Shown in pieces: positions 55,240 through 64,000 of a stretch of 64,000 nucleotides of DNA. This stretch comes from Tupaia tana (Eukaryota > Chordata > Mammalia > Scandentia > Tupaiidae), in assembly GCA_026018925.1 (NCBI GenBank), contig JAKSZU010000009.1, forward strand, positions 30,882,083-30,946,082, in the 5' to 3' direction. Each line of letters starts with the position of its first letter. Position 1 is the stretch's first letter. Both the position numbers and the translations under genes were made by a program. The notes under the pieces were generated by a model. The model was not told the DNA's origin, searched no databases, and saw nothing but the letters and a program-made list of their open reading frames with translations.

Positions 55240-55470
55240 CGCTATATGTTGTAGCAGTTTTTACTAGGAATAGGCATTAGAATGTTGATATGCACTCATT
55301 GAGGGCAGGGAGAGTAATCTCTGTATGCTGTGGGGTTATTGCTGGGAATAGGAATTAGAATGCCGATGTGCATGCCACAAGGGCAAGGTAACTGTTTTGC
55401 TCACTGCTGTACTTTAGGGCTCAGAGCAGAGCCTAATGGATGTGTTGAAAGGATGATTCTGGTTACGTCA
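55240..55470 (+). mobile_element. L2 3' end with 78-bp tandem duplication
   Basis: 'gagggcagggagagtaatctc' and 'ttttgctcactgctgtac' fit the L2 3' end. A block starting 'ttactaggaatagg' at 55261 is repeated as 'ttgctgggaatagg' at 55339, period 78 bp. Confidence 0.6.
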
Positions 55471-55995
55471 GATGCCTAGCATGGCAATTAATGGTATTCT
55501 CTGGCTAGTGTCCACCATTCCAATCTCAAATCCTACTATCTTCAGGAGAATCCTTGTAACACTTAGTCCCCATTTTCTGCTTCTTTTCTTTTCTTTGGAA
55601 AGGGCTGCTCCTATCTGTACGAGTCATGAAATTTTATCCAGTAATTTGTAATATATCTGAAGCAAATCAAACTAAATTCTTTAAAACACTTAAGAAGCAA
55701 AATGCTGGCAATACTGATCAAAAATAATTGAGAGACACTATAAATAATGCCAACAAACAGTGTTTTGACTACAAATAATTCTACTAAAAGAATCATAAAA
55801 TCTATCATTGTACAGCTATTTGCCACTATATTTGAAAAATATGACAACTTTGAAGAATATTCATTATAAAATTGACTTAAAAATAAAAATAGCTAGAAAA
55901 TGTAATTTAAAATAAGATAATTTTTGTAGAAGTGTTACAGACTACAATGTATCTGGAAAAATTCCAAGACAAATGGTGTAATATTTCTAAAAGAA
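55471..55995. other. Unassigned stretch
   Basis: No gene or repeat recognised. The first 100 bp may be further L2. Confidence 0.45.
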
Positions 55996-56002
55996 ATATT
56001 AT

Positions 56003-56250
56003 TAGCCCAGCCGCTGAGGTACAGCCCAGTAGCATACCAGACTGGAACCAGAAGGCACATGTTGACTGTGGTTTAAGTCTCTGATGCTGTCTGCCTGAAA
56101 ATATGCCAGGAGCATACATTCATGCCTGGGATTCTAGGAGGCTGAAGGACTGGAAGAAGAGGATTACTGCATGACTAGGCCTATGGAGAAGTCTAGGCTT
56201 CTCTCTTGTTCTTTTACTCTTTTTCTCATGTGCATTATCATGAATTAAAA
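56003..56250 (+). mobile_element. Third-type SINE
   Basis: 'agcccagccgctgaggtaca', box B-like 'ggtttaagtctctgatgc', and 'catgcctgggattctaggaggctgaagg' relate it to 29006-29205 and 23014-23231. It is longer and more diverged. Confidence 0.55.
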
Positions 56251-56550
56251 ATTTTTATTAAATAGTTACAAAAAATTTTTTAGCATCTCAAATGTTAGAA
56301 TTTGAGTTGAAAGATAAATTGTGCTCATGTAGAAAGAACATTAGTATAGAAAACATGCCATATTCCCCTAAAATTGAACTTATATATTCAGTGCAATTGA
56401 ATCAAAATACTAACAAGTTTTTTTTCATGGATTTTGATAAGAGTATTCTAAAATGTATAAGTAACAACAATGGGTCAAGAAAACAAGGAGGGGATACATT
56501 CCTTATTAGATACCAGAATTTAATATTAAATTTCTCTAATTAAGAACATG
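56251..56550. other. Unassigned AT-rich stretch
   Basis: 'aaattgaacttatatattcagtgcaatt' near 56370-56400 hints at old L1 ORF2. Too diverged to call. Confidence 0.35.
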
Positions 56551-56815
56551 GGGTGGGCTCACTCTGTGACATGGTGACTAAGTCAGACAAATCTAAAATA
56601 TTTGACCACACAGTTCAAATCCTAGTCCCGATAGCTTGAAAATCTTGCTGTGTGCATATGCATGTGTGCCCAAATCCCAACAGGGTGAAAAAATGTAAGA
56701 GAAGGGATTGTGGCATGGTTATGCCTTGTTGGTGAGTGCTTTCTCTGTCTCTGTCTGTCTCTCTCTTTGGCAAGCACACATGCTCTCTGGCAATTTTTTT
56801 TTTTTACAAAGAATG
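56551..56815 (+). mobile_element. tRNA-headed SINE, long form
   Basis: Plus-strand divergent copy ('ggtgggctcactctgtgacatggtg') ending 'ctctctggcaattttt'. Confidence 0.75.
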
Positions 56816-56824
56816 TGGGATGGG

Positions 56825-56995
56825 GGCCAGCAAGTGGCATGGTGGTAAAGGGTGCTGGACTCCCTCATGGTTGACTACAATTCAAGTCCTGGATCTGGCA
56901 GCTTGCTTTCTCACTTTCCCTCCCTCTCTCTCTTTTTTTCTATCTCTCACACTCTGTCCCTCCTGGTCACATTAAAATAAATAAATAAATAAAGT
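56825..56995 (+). mobile_element. tRNA-headed SINE, short form
   Basis: Plus-strand copy with (AAAT)n tail (56972-56992). Confidence 0.9.
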
Positions 56996-57201
56996 TATAT
57001 AAAAAATAACTATTTAAGAAAAAAAGAACGTGGGGTGTTTTGGAAGATGAACAGCAAAATACAATCAGAACCATGCATATTATACAATTTTATAACATAT
57101 AGATAATAACCATGTATATTATACAATTATGCGATATAGATAAAAATGACAAACACAGGTTTTAATACAGCATGATGAGGTTTTTATAAGATTTAAAACA
57201 C

Positions 57202-57372
57202 CAGGGACCAGTGGGTGGAGTGGTGGTTAAGGCGCTGGACACTCCCACATGGCTGACCACAGTTTGAGTCCTGGAAAGGGTGGCTTGCTTTCTCACTTTC
57301 TTTCTCTCTCTTTGTGTCTCTCTCTGGTCAAATTAAAATAAATAAGTGAATAAATAAAATAAAAAAAAATAA
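57202..57372 (+). mobile_element. tRNA-headed SINE, short form
   Basis: Plus-strand copy ending 'ctctggtcaaattaaaataaataag'. Another SINE begins in its A-rich tail. Confidence 0.9.
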
Positions 57373-57377
57373 AACAC

Positions 57378-57640
57378 AGGGACCAGCAGTTAGCGTAATG
57401 GTTATGTTGCTGGACTCCCGTGTAGTCGACCATGGTTTGCGTCCCGGACCTGGTGGCTTGAAACTCTCCCTGGGCGCGTGTGCGTGCATGCCCAGGATCC
57501 CGAGAGGAGAATGGAGGAGAAGGGATTGCAGCGTGGCCATTCCCCCCTGGGGGGTGACTTCTCGATTTCTGTCTATCTGTCTCTCTGTTTGGCGAGCGCA
57601 CGTGCCCTGTAGCAAAAACCTCTCCAACAAAAAATGAAAA
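57378..57640 (+). mobile_element. tRNA-headed SINE, long form, young-looking
   Basis: Plus-strand, CpG-rich, 'tttgcgtcc' box B variant close to the copies at 34493 and 35331. It sits in the tail of the short copy before it. Confidence 0.93.
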
Positions 57641-57688
57641 CACATGAAATTGCATTATATTCCATAAGTGTGTATAATACTTTAAGGA

Positions 57689-57708
57689 ACACACACACAC
57701 ACACACAG
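57689..57708 (+). repeat. (CA)n microsatellite
   Basis: Ten CA units. Confidence 0.9.
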
Positions 57709-57711
57709 AAG

Positions 57712-58215
57712 CCCTTGCTTTACAAGTCTGATATTCTTACATTTTGGTTACCCACAGCTTAAATAACACCAGCCCCCAAATGACACAGTTTAAATTTAAG
57801 TCACCATGGTGTAATAAGTATGAGTAATAACATAAAATAAAACTTTGCTACTAGATTTTCATCCCATAAGTCAATGTGTAACTAACACTTGCACATCATG
57901 ATCAGTGAGTAATCATGCCATTTCTTTCAATGTCTTTTGTTGATTGGTCTTTGCACATCTGTTATTCAGTCATGCACTGACAGCAAAGAGTATAATCATC
58001 TTGCCTTCTGTCTTCTAATGAAAAAATCATTCAACATTTGACAAAAATTGATAACCGAAAGAAAGAACTGGCCAACAAAGTTGAAGTGCAACAAAAATGG
58101 AAAAGCAATTACAACTGGGATTGAAATGGGATGTGATTAGATTTGAAAATGGTGATAGCAAAGGTAGGAAAGTAAGCATCAAGACAGGAAGTAAGAGCAA
58201 GTGACAGGCAAGATT
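57712..58215 (+). pseudogene. Tigger/pogo-like transposon remnant
   Basis: Opening 'ttgctttacaagtctgatattc' and a short segment near 58120-58160 read as 'DVIRFENGDSK' in broken frame resemble the 5' end and the helix-turn-helix start of Tigger transposases. No DDE domain. Heavily decayed. Confidence 0.45.
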
Positions 58216-58399
58216 TGGTACAAACCATTATTTTATTCCACATAATAAATTTATATATTCCTACTTTTCACAGAAACTGGAAAATATGGAATATCAGGGA
58301 GATGGTTAGCTTAATAAATCAATAATACAAACATCCTGGACTATTACCAAAATTTTTCTCACTGATCTTACTTACTCAATTCATATTCTCTTCTAGAGT

Positions 58400-59335
58400 T
58401 TCATTCAACTTTCTACAAATATTTATTATAACTCTTCTTGCACCATGAAGTAAGAATTCTAAGAATTTTGTTATACTCCCAAATTTTTAGAACTTGTCCT
58501 TATAGAGCTCATATTCTAGTGGGGTGACACAAATAATACATGAGATAAGTAAGTAAATAGCATACATATGGCAAAATAAAAGAAGGAAGGAGAATGACAG
58601 TACTGAATTATGAACAAAATTAAAATAGGATGATTAGGATTCCTGTCACTAAAATGTCCTTTGAATGAGGTAGGTGAGAGAAAAACTGATGCAGGTGTCT
58701 GGTAGAAGAGCATTCCAGGCACAGGAAAGAACAAGTGCAAAGTCTCTAAGGTGGGAATGCATCTGGCATATTATAGGAACAGCAAGGAGGCCAATATATC
58801 TGGATGAGAAAGTGGGAGTCAGTGAATAGTTATCAACAAGGTCAGAGAACTAAGAGTGCCTCAGATTGTTTAGGACATTGCAGTTCATTGTAAGGATTTT
58901 GACTTTTACTTTGAGTGAGGTAGGAAGTCAATGGTTAGACTTGAGCAGAAGGGTAGCATATAGTCTGAGTAACAGTTTAGCAGGATTGTTTGGGATTTTA
59001 TGTGGAGAAAAACTTGGGTGGGGGTGGGGGCAAAGGTGAAAGCAAAGACACAAGTTACTAGGTTATTGCAATAATCCAGTAACACATGATAGTGCCTTGC
59101 TAGCAGCAAAGGAAGTGTTCAGTTTGTGAATATAATTTTAACAAATAACTTTGAAGATTTCTTGACAGGTAGAAGAAAGAGCAAGTGCAAGCAATGTGTC
59201 TGGAAACGGTGTGGGTAATAGTAATTCCATGGTGTCTAGAACTGGAAGATGTGTAACCAGAAAGATGGGATTAACTAAAATGGGGAAGACTGTGGAATCA
59301 ATTTGGAGTGAAGGAAAATCAGGCACTCAATTTTG
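58400..59335 (-). mobile_element. L2, antisense, long copy
   Basis: The plus strand reads inverted L2 over about 900 bp: 'agctcatattctagtgggg', 'agagcattccaggcacagg', 'aacaagtgcaaagtc', 'ggaacagcaaggaggcca', 'gttattgcaataatccag'. Its apparent frames are not genes. Confidence 0.75.
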
Positions 59336-59830
59336 AGATTTTTGTAAAACATGTATCTAATCATGTTACTCCACACACCTTTCTTTGCTTCTAGAATAAA
59401 ATTCAAACCCCTTAGGATGATATACAGTGTTCTGAATGATGTGATTTCAATCTATGTTTTCTAGACTCCATCATTCACCATTATTTTACTTAACCATTTA
59501 TATTTTATCTAAGTAATATAGTATCTTGCATACTATTTTCTAGTTAGCAACCTCCCAAACTATCCATAAGACATAATTAAAATATAATACACTCTTGTGA
59601 AACTCCCTCTGTTCCTCAGACAAAGCTAACCAATGTCTGTTCCCTACCCTATAACATGCTGATCCTATAATTATGTTAGCACATGTTCCATTATTTGTGA
59701 CACATATTAACCTGAGTTTCATGAGAACAGGACCATGACTTATTCCGATTTGTATCTTCTAACTCTTAGTACAAAAGTGTACAATAGCTTCCCAACACAT
59801 ACTTGTTTAATATTGAATGAGAGAATGAAT
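59336..59830 (+). mobile_element. L2 3' end, sense
   Basis: 'cttctagaataaaattcaaa' at the start, 'tcatgagaacaggaccatga' near 59720, and 'ttgaatgagagaatgaa' at the end, in sense L2 order. It abuts the antisense L2. Confidence 0.75.
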
Positions 59831-60443
59831 AAGTGAGTGGTAAAGCACTCAAGGTACTTATCTGGAATATGCTTGGCACAAAAATTTTGAAATCTGTGGA
59901 GTTGGACCAGAGGTAAAGTTTAAATGGAAGGTCCACCCAGCATTAAACAATGCATTTTAAACATATGTGGAAAAAATCATTAGGAAGTGCTTTCAATAGC
60001 ATCTCTTCCTTGGCAACTTTTTTCAATGTTTTGGGGGTGCAACTTATACCTATTATGAATAGTCCTGTATGAGATATAACAGGTTTGAGACCATACTTCA
60101 AAGGCAGATTTTGCCCCCAAGTCTATGAAATCATAAATCAAAATGTTGATCAACTAAAGAATAAATATAATTTTGCCTTTAGCTATCCACAAGATGTCTA
60201 TGAATTAGTCCTCATGATTTTAAGTGAATGAATTGTTCCATGGAATCTAAAGGGCTGTTTGGATTCATGCCAGAGACATTCTGCAAGCTGATGGCTCAGT
60301 GTGACAGAGATGCTAACATTTGTTGGTGCCAGATATATTCTAGCTGAGATGCTTAAATACATGAAGGTTTGAATCTATGTGTCACATTTAATGGCTCAGT
60401 ATAATTTCTCACATATTTTTGCTTGTAGCTTATTTAGGAACTT
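59831..60443. other. Unassigned stretch
   Basis: No gene or repeat recognised. Confidence 0.5.
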
Positions 60444-60832
60444 TTATGGGCTGAATTGTACTCCCCTCAAATTCATATGTTGAAGTCCTAATACCCAGTT
60501 CCTTGTAACGTGACTGTATTTGAAGATAGGACCTTTAAGGAGGCAATTATGGTTAAATGAGGTCCTTAAGGTTGTTATATTCCAATATGACTGGTTTTCT
60601 TATAAGAAGAGGACATTAGGACACAGACACACATCAAAAGAAACACCACATAAAGATAAATGGAAAAGATGGCCATATACCTATTAAGGAGAGAGACCTC
60701 AGGATAAAACCAACCCTGCCAATACCTTAATATTAGACTTCCAGCTGTCAGAACTGTAAGTAAATAAATTCCTGCTGCTTAGGCCACCCAGTCTGTGGTA
60801 CTTTTTAATGTCAACTTTAGTAAACAAATACA
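60444..60832 (+). mobile_element. MaLR-like LTR
   Basis: 'tgggctgaattgtactcccc', 'attcatatgttgaagtccta', 'gtgactgtatttgaagatagg', 'aataaattcctgctgc' and 'gccacccagtctgtggtac' in the order of a MaLR-type LTR. The best of three copies in the window. Confidence 0.8.
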
Positions 60833-61043
60833 AGAAACAGAACTACAGTCCAATCCTTGATTGGAGACAATGTAGACAGCTTAATACTTTTATTAAATTT
60901 TGATGCAGGTTGATATTTTGAAGACATAGTAGTAACTGACATTATCTATTCTTTGGGAAGATTGAACTTCAGCAATTTCTGCTGTTTCAGTTCTCAATTA
61001 TGAACACGTTAATGGTAGCTAAAGGAAACTGAGCATTTGAGAC
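60833..61043. other. Unassigned stretch
   Basis: No gene or repeat recognised. Confidence 0.5.
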
Positions 61044-61387
61044 TTTGAATAGCAAACTTTATTGTGTATCACGATCATCTAGACAGATGTTAAAATTATA
61101 GATTTGGGGCCCAGCAGGTGGCATGGTGGTAAAGGCACTGGACTCCCACATGGCCGACCACTGTTCAAGCAGCAGAGCTTGCAGCTTGCTTTCTCACTTC
61201 TACCCCCCCCACTTCTCTCTTGTGAATGAAAAAATAATAATAATAAATAAAATTAAATAATTCCTTTATAAATATGGATTTCAAAGCACACTTCTAAGTC
61301 TGGGATGGAACCCAGACTTCTACGTTTTAACAAACTTTGCAGTTGATTCTGGTGGCCTAAGAATACTAATAACAGAAAAACACTGAC
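61044..61387 (+). mobile_element. MER5A-like hAT MITE, split by a SINE
   Basis: 'tgtatcacgatcatctagac', 'gttaaaattatagattt', then after the SINE 'gggatggaacccagacttct' and 'gcagttgattctggtgg' in MER5A order. Confidence 0.65.
61105..61262 (+). mobile_element. tRNA-headed SINE, short form
   Basis: Plus-strand copy with a (TAA)n/(AAAT)n tail, inserted in the MER5A-like element. Confidence 0.9.
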
Positions 61388-62350
61388 CTAGGATTTTATT
61401 GTACTAAAAAAAGAAAAATGAAGTAAAAAAGATGTCATAATTCACAATATTGTCCCAAAGTTAACAGTGAAATATGAAGACTGCTTATATGGAGAGCCAT
61501 CTGTTAATATGTCTTCTCACATTTTAGTGATGTTACATTGGTAGCTTGAAATTGATCATTTTTCATGGTCAATGTGTTTAATCAACAGAAATGGCAAATG
61601 TTAGAAGTCAGGGCTCTTTTTTTCCTCTGAGTACTGGATTACCAGCACAATGCTGGGGATAGGCAATGCTGTCTTTCAATCATTATTTCCTAACTTTGTC
61701 CCCAATCTCCATGTGCTAAAAATCTTTGGTATTATTTGGCCTCTTCCCTGGGTTAATAGAGGAGATGAGGAATGCAGTGGGTCCCTTGCAAGGGAGTACT
61801 GCATAAATTATTGATGTGCAACCTGTGAGAGTATGGTAGTAGCAGCAACATAAACAACCTGGGATAAGTTACCTTATGCAAGACAAAGACAAAAATCCAT
61901 AAGCCAGAATTCTAAGCCACGTTTTACCAACCTGATCCTCATATGTTGGGATGCAAGAAGTCTTGCTCTATCCAGTGCCTTTTTCAGGTTTGATGTAAAA
62001 TTTTTTGTGCAAAGAATGGAGAAGGGTGAACTAATGTTCTGAAGGTACCTTCTCCCTGAATGACAAACTGTAACTTGAATAGGGTTGAAGTCTTGCCTCT
62101 TTTGCCTTCCACATGGTTTGCACATGGCATGATTTGCACCCAGAGATTCCTGGAGCATGCCCAGATCCTCCTCCTTAGCACCCAGCACCTTTTTCACTTA
62201 GCACCTCACTTTGTCACTATGTACTTGATTGTTCCCTGGGCATTCCTCTGGTTTGAGTTGGTATTGCACTTTGTCTTTCTGAACTTCTTGGTTTCTGGAA
62301 GCAATCCCAGCTAAAAGAGGCGATGAGTTTCAATGTCACTGCAGGGTTCT
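61388..62350. other. Unassigned stretch with a 107-codon minus-strand frame
   Basis: No repeat recognised. The minus strand at 62197-61874 is open for 107 codons starting with ATG, with basic residues and no signal peptide or known motif. The base composition (mixed, less AT-rich than its surroundings) is unlike L1. It could be chance, an old processed pseudogene, or an exon-like relic. I assign no function. Confidence 0.35.
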
Positions 62351-62354
62351 ATTT

Positions 62355-62585
62355 CTTTCTTTTTTTTTCTTTTTAATTTTACCAGAGAGTGTGTGTGTGC
62401 TTGCTGGAGAGAGAGAAAGACCCCTACCCTCATGGGGGATGTTCATACTACAATCCCTTTTTCTCCATCATTCCTTGAAAGGGAGGACTTAGGACTTGCA
62501 TGCACACACACCTGTTATGTTTTTCAGGCTGCTGGGTGGGATTGGCCATGCGGATGCCTTAACCACTACATCATGGGTTGATGAT
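62355..62585 (-). mobile_element. tRNA-headed SINE, long form, divergent
   Basis: Minus-strand copy, T-rich tail then 'accagagagtgtgtgtgtgc', ending 'catgggttgatgat'. Confidence 0.75.
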
Positions 62586-63140
62586 ATACCACGTTTTCCT
62601 TATCCATTCATTTGTTGATTTATTCTTAAGTTGATTCCATATTTTACCTATTATGAATAGTGTTGAAATAAACACTGTGATGTAGATGTCTTTATAACAT
62701 CCTTATTTCTTTTTCTTTGGATATGTGCCCAGTAGTAGGATTGCTGGATCATATGGCAGTTCTATTTTGAGTGTTTTTGTTGGTTTGTTTGCTTTGAAGA
62801 GGTTTTTGCCTCAGAGTGTGTGCACTCTGAAGGAGAGGGATAGAGAGACAGACACTGTGAGAGGAAAAGTGAGAAATCACCCCTTGAGGGGGATGGCCAC
62901 AAAGCAATCCCTTCTCCTCTACGCTCCTCCTGGGATCTTGGGCACACATGTACATGCACCCAACATGAGTTTTAAGCAAACAGGTCCAGGACTTGAACTA
63001 TAGTCAGTCATATGGGAGTACAGTGATGTAACCACTATGCCATCTGCTGATCCCTTATTTTGAGTATTTTGAGGAACCTCCATACTGTTTTCCATAAAAT
63101 GGCTGTACTGATTTCTATTTCCACTGACAATGTAAAAGAG
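62586..63140 (-). mobile_element. Old L1 3' end, antisense
   Basis: 'tcttaagttgattccatatttt', 'tgtgcccagtagtaggattgc' and 'cctccatactgttttccata' are inverted L1 ORF2 C-terminal sequence. Split by the SINE at 62790-63055. Confidence 0.7.
62790..63055 (-). mobile_element. tRNA-headed SINE, long form, with TSD
   Basis: Minus-strand copy. The flanks 'ctattttgagtgtttt' (about 62761) and 'ttattttgagtatttt' (about 63055) form the duplication. Confidence 0.88.
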
Positions 63141-63306
63141 TTCCCTGACCCAGTAGCTTGAAAAACACACTGGTTGAGTGTGCATGTATGCCCAAAATCT
63201 CAAGAATGGAGGAGAAGGAACTGTGGTATGGCCATCCCATCTTGGCGTGATTTCTCACTTTCTCTCTTCCTTCCTCTCCCACCATGAGAACATGTGCCAT
63301 ATAGCA
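63135..63306 (+). mobile_element. tRNA-headed SINE, 5'-truncated
   Basis: Plus-strand copy starting inside the box B region ('ccctgacccagtagcttgaaa') and running into a microsatellite in place of its tail. Confidence 0.82.
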
Positions 63307-63427
63307 ATATATATATGTATATATATATATACACATATATATATACATATATATGTGTATATATATGTATATATATGTATATATATGCATACATACATAC
63401 ACACACACATACATACATACATACACA
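63304..63427 (+). repeat. (TA)n/(TATG)n/(ACAT)n microsatellite
   Basis: About 120 bp of alternating purine-pyrimidine sequence grown from a SINE tail. The 76 to 113-codon frames across it are low-complexity artefacts. Confidence 0.97.
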
Positions 63428-63429
63428 CT

Positions 63430-63880
63430 TACTGGTTGACTCATTTATGCATCTCTTTAAGATGTTTTTGGTGCCTTTTAGGCTTTCCATATTTTTATTG
63501 CTATTCACATTTTTGTTAATACATCTTTCCTTGACATTTTTATGTCTTTATTTAGATCTTTGGCACCTAAAACAATTATTTTAATGTCTTTGTCTAGTAT
63601 ATTTGCAATTAGGTCTTTCTCAGGAACATTTGTTGTCACTTTATTCTTTTCTTTGAGTGGATAATACATTCCTATTTTTTTCTATGCTTTGTGACTTTTG
63701 TTGTTGTTGAAAACTAGACATTTAATCTAATAATGTGGTAACTGGAAATTAAATCATTCCCCTTAGTATTTGCTGTTTTTGTTTATTTTATTTTGTTTTT
63801 GATTGTTATAGGCTGTCTATTCTGAGGATCAGCCCATATCTTTCTCTTAGCATGTATGGTAGACTTCTTTTTTTTAATTT
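63430..63880. other. Ancient repeat, possibly old antisense L1
   Basis: 'gtgacttttgttgttgttgaaaactagaca' type text resembles a widespread old mammalian repeat that I cannot name with confidence. Confidence 0.4.
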
Positions 63881-63884
63881 ATTT

Positions 63885-64000
63885 ATTTTTATTTACATTT
63901 TTTAATACATTTAATCACATTATTTAGCTTACGAGGTGATCATTTTAATATGTGAACATTTCTCCCTGGTCCAGTTGATCAAAATATAACAACACTACCT
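63885..64000 (-). mobile_element. L1 3'UTR (form 2), antisense, runs off the window
   Basis: Matches the start of 9780-10062 ('aatcacattatttagcttac', 'atgtgaacatttct'). The rest of the L1 would lie beyond 64000. Confidence 0.7.

Overview
The window looks like mammalian non-coding DNA, AT-rich and built almost entirely of transposable-element copies. I find no host protein-coding gene, exon set, rRNA, functional tRNA or CRISPR array. Nearly every open frame is a chance frame or a shadow of a repeat. The longest frames, about 140 to 170 codons, run through SINEs and microsatellites.

Organism. MIR, L2, MER5/hAT-like, Tigger-like and MaLR-like remnants are typical of placental mammals. About 49 copies (27 plus, 22 minus) belong to one tRNA-headed SINE family that I do not recognise from human, mouse, carnivore, ungulate or bat. 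One old element at 27268-27590 fuses a tRNA-like head to an Alu/7SL-like body. 7SL-derived SINEs are known only from Euarchontoglires, and Alu/tRNA composite SINEs have been described in tree shrews. My best guess is therefore a tree shrew or another non-model Euarchontoglires mammal. This is an inference at about 50 percent.

Layout. 0-7.6 kb: a MaLR-like LTR, an antisense class I ERV remnant (LTR plus env), and an old sense L1 broken by SINEs, an inverted L1 piece and an 80-bp mariner MITE. 7.6-10 kb: a dead antisense mariner transposase split by two SINEs and an L1 tail. 10-17 kb: a nearly full-length antisense L1 split by a 1.0-kb solo LTR and a SINE. 17.9-19.6 kb: a 5'-inverted (twin-primed) L1 with intact target-site duplications. 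19.6-33 kb: SINEs, L1 tails, MIR, L2, an ERV LTR fragment with a long GAA/GGA tract, the tRNA-7SL composite, and two unexplained duplications. 33-41 kb: an old L1 (5'UTR, ORF1, start of ORF2), an ERV gag remnant and L1 3' ends. 41-48 kb: a triple nest (SINE in SINE, LTR in the same SINE), L2, MIR and a small L1 insertion with a perfect 16-bp duplication. 49-51.5 kb: a 5'-truncated L1 retaining the reverse transcriptase FADD box. 52-64 kb: a mariner-like MITE, old L1, L2 and MIR, a Tigger-like remnant, a head-to-tail run of four SINEs, opposed L2 copies, a MaLR LTR, a MER5A-like element and L1 3' ends running off the right edge.

How the parts relate. SINEs and L1 share target-site duplications of 9-18 bp and A-rich tails, as expected if the SINEs use the L1 machinery. 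Nesting gives relative ages: L2, MIR, MaLR and old L1 first, then ERVs and mariners, then younger L1s, with the tRNA-headed SINEs active throughout and last. No cooperating gene system is present. The best leads are the SINE families themselves, the inverted 170-bp patch inside a SINE (28571-28739 versus 54839-55011), the 250-bp local duplication (30486/32196), the MITE and the nested insertions. All boundaries were read by eye.
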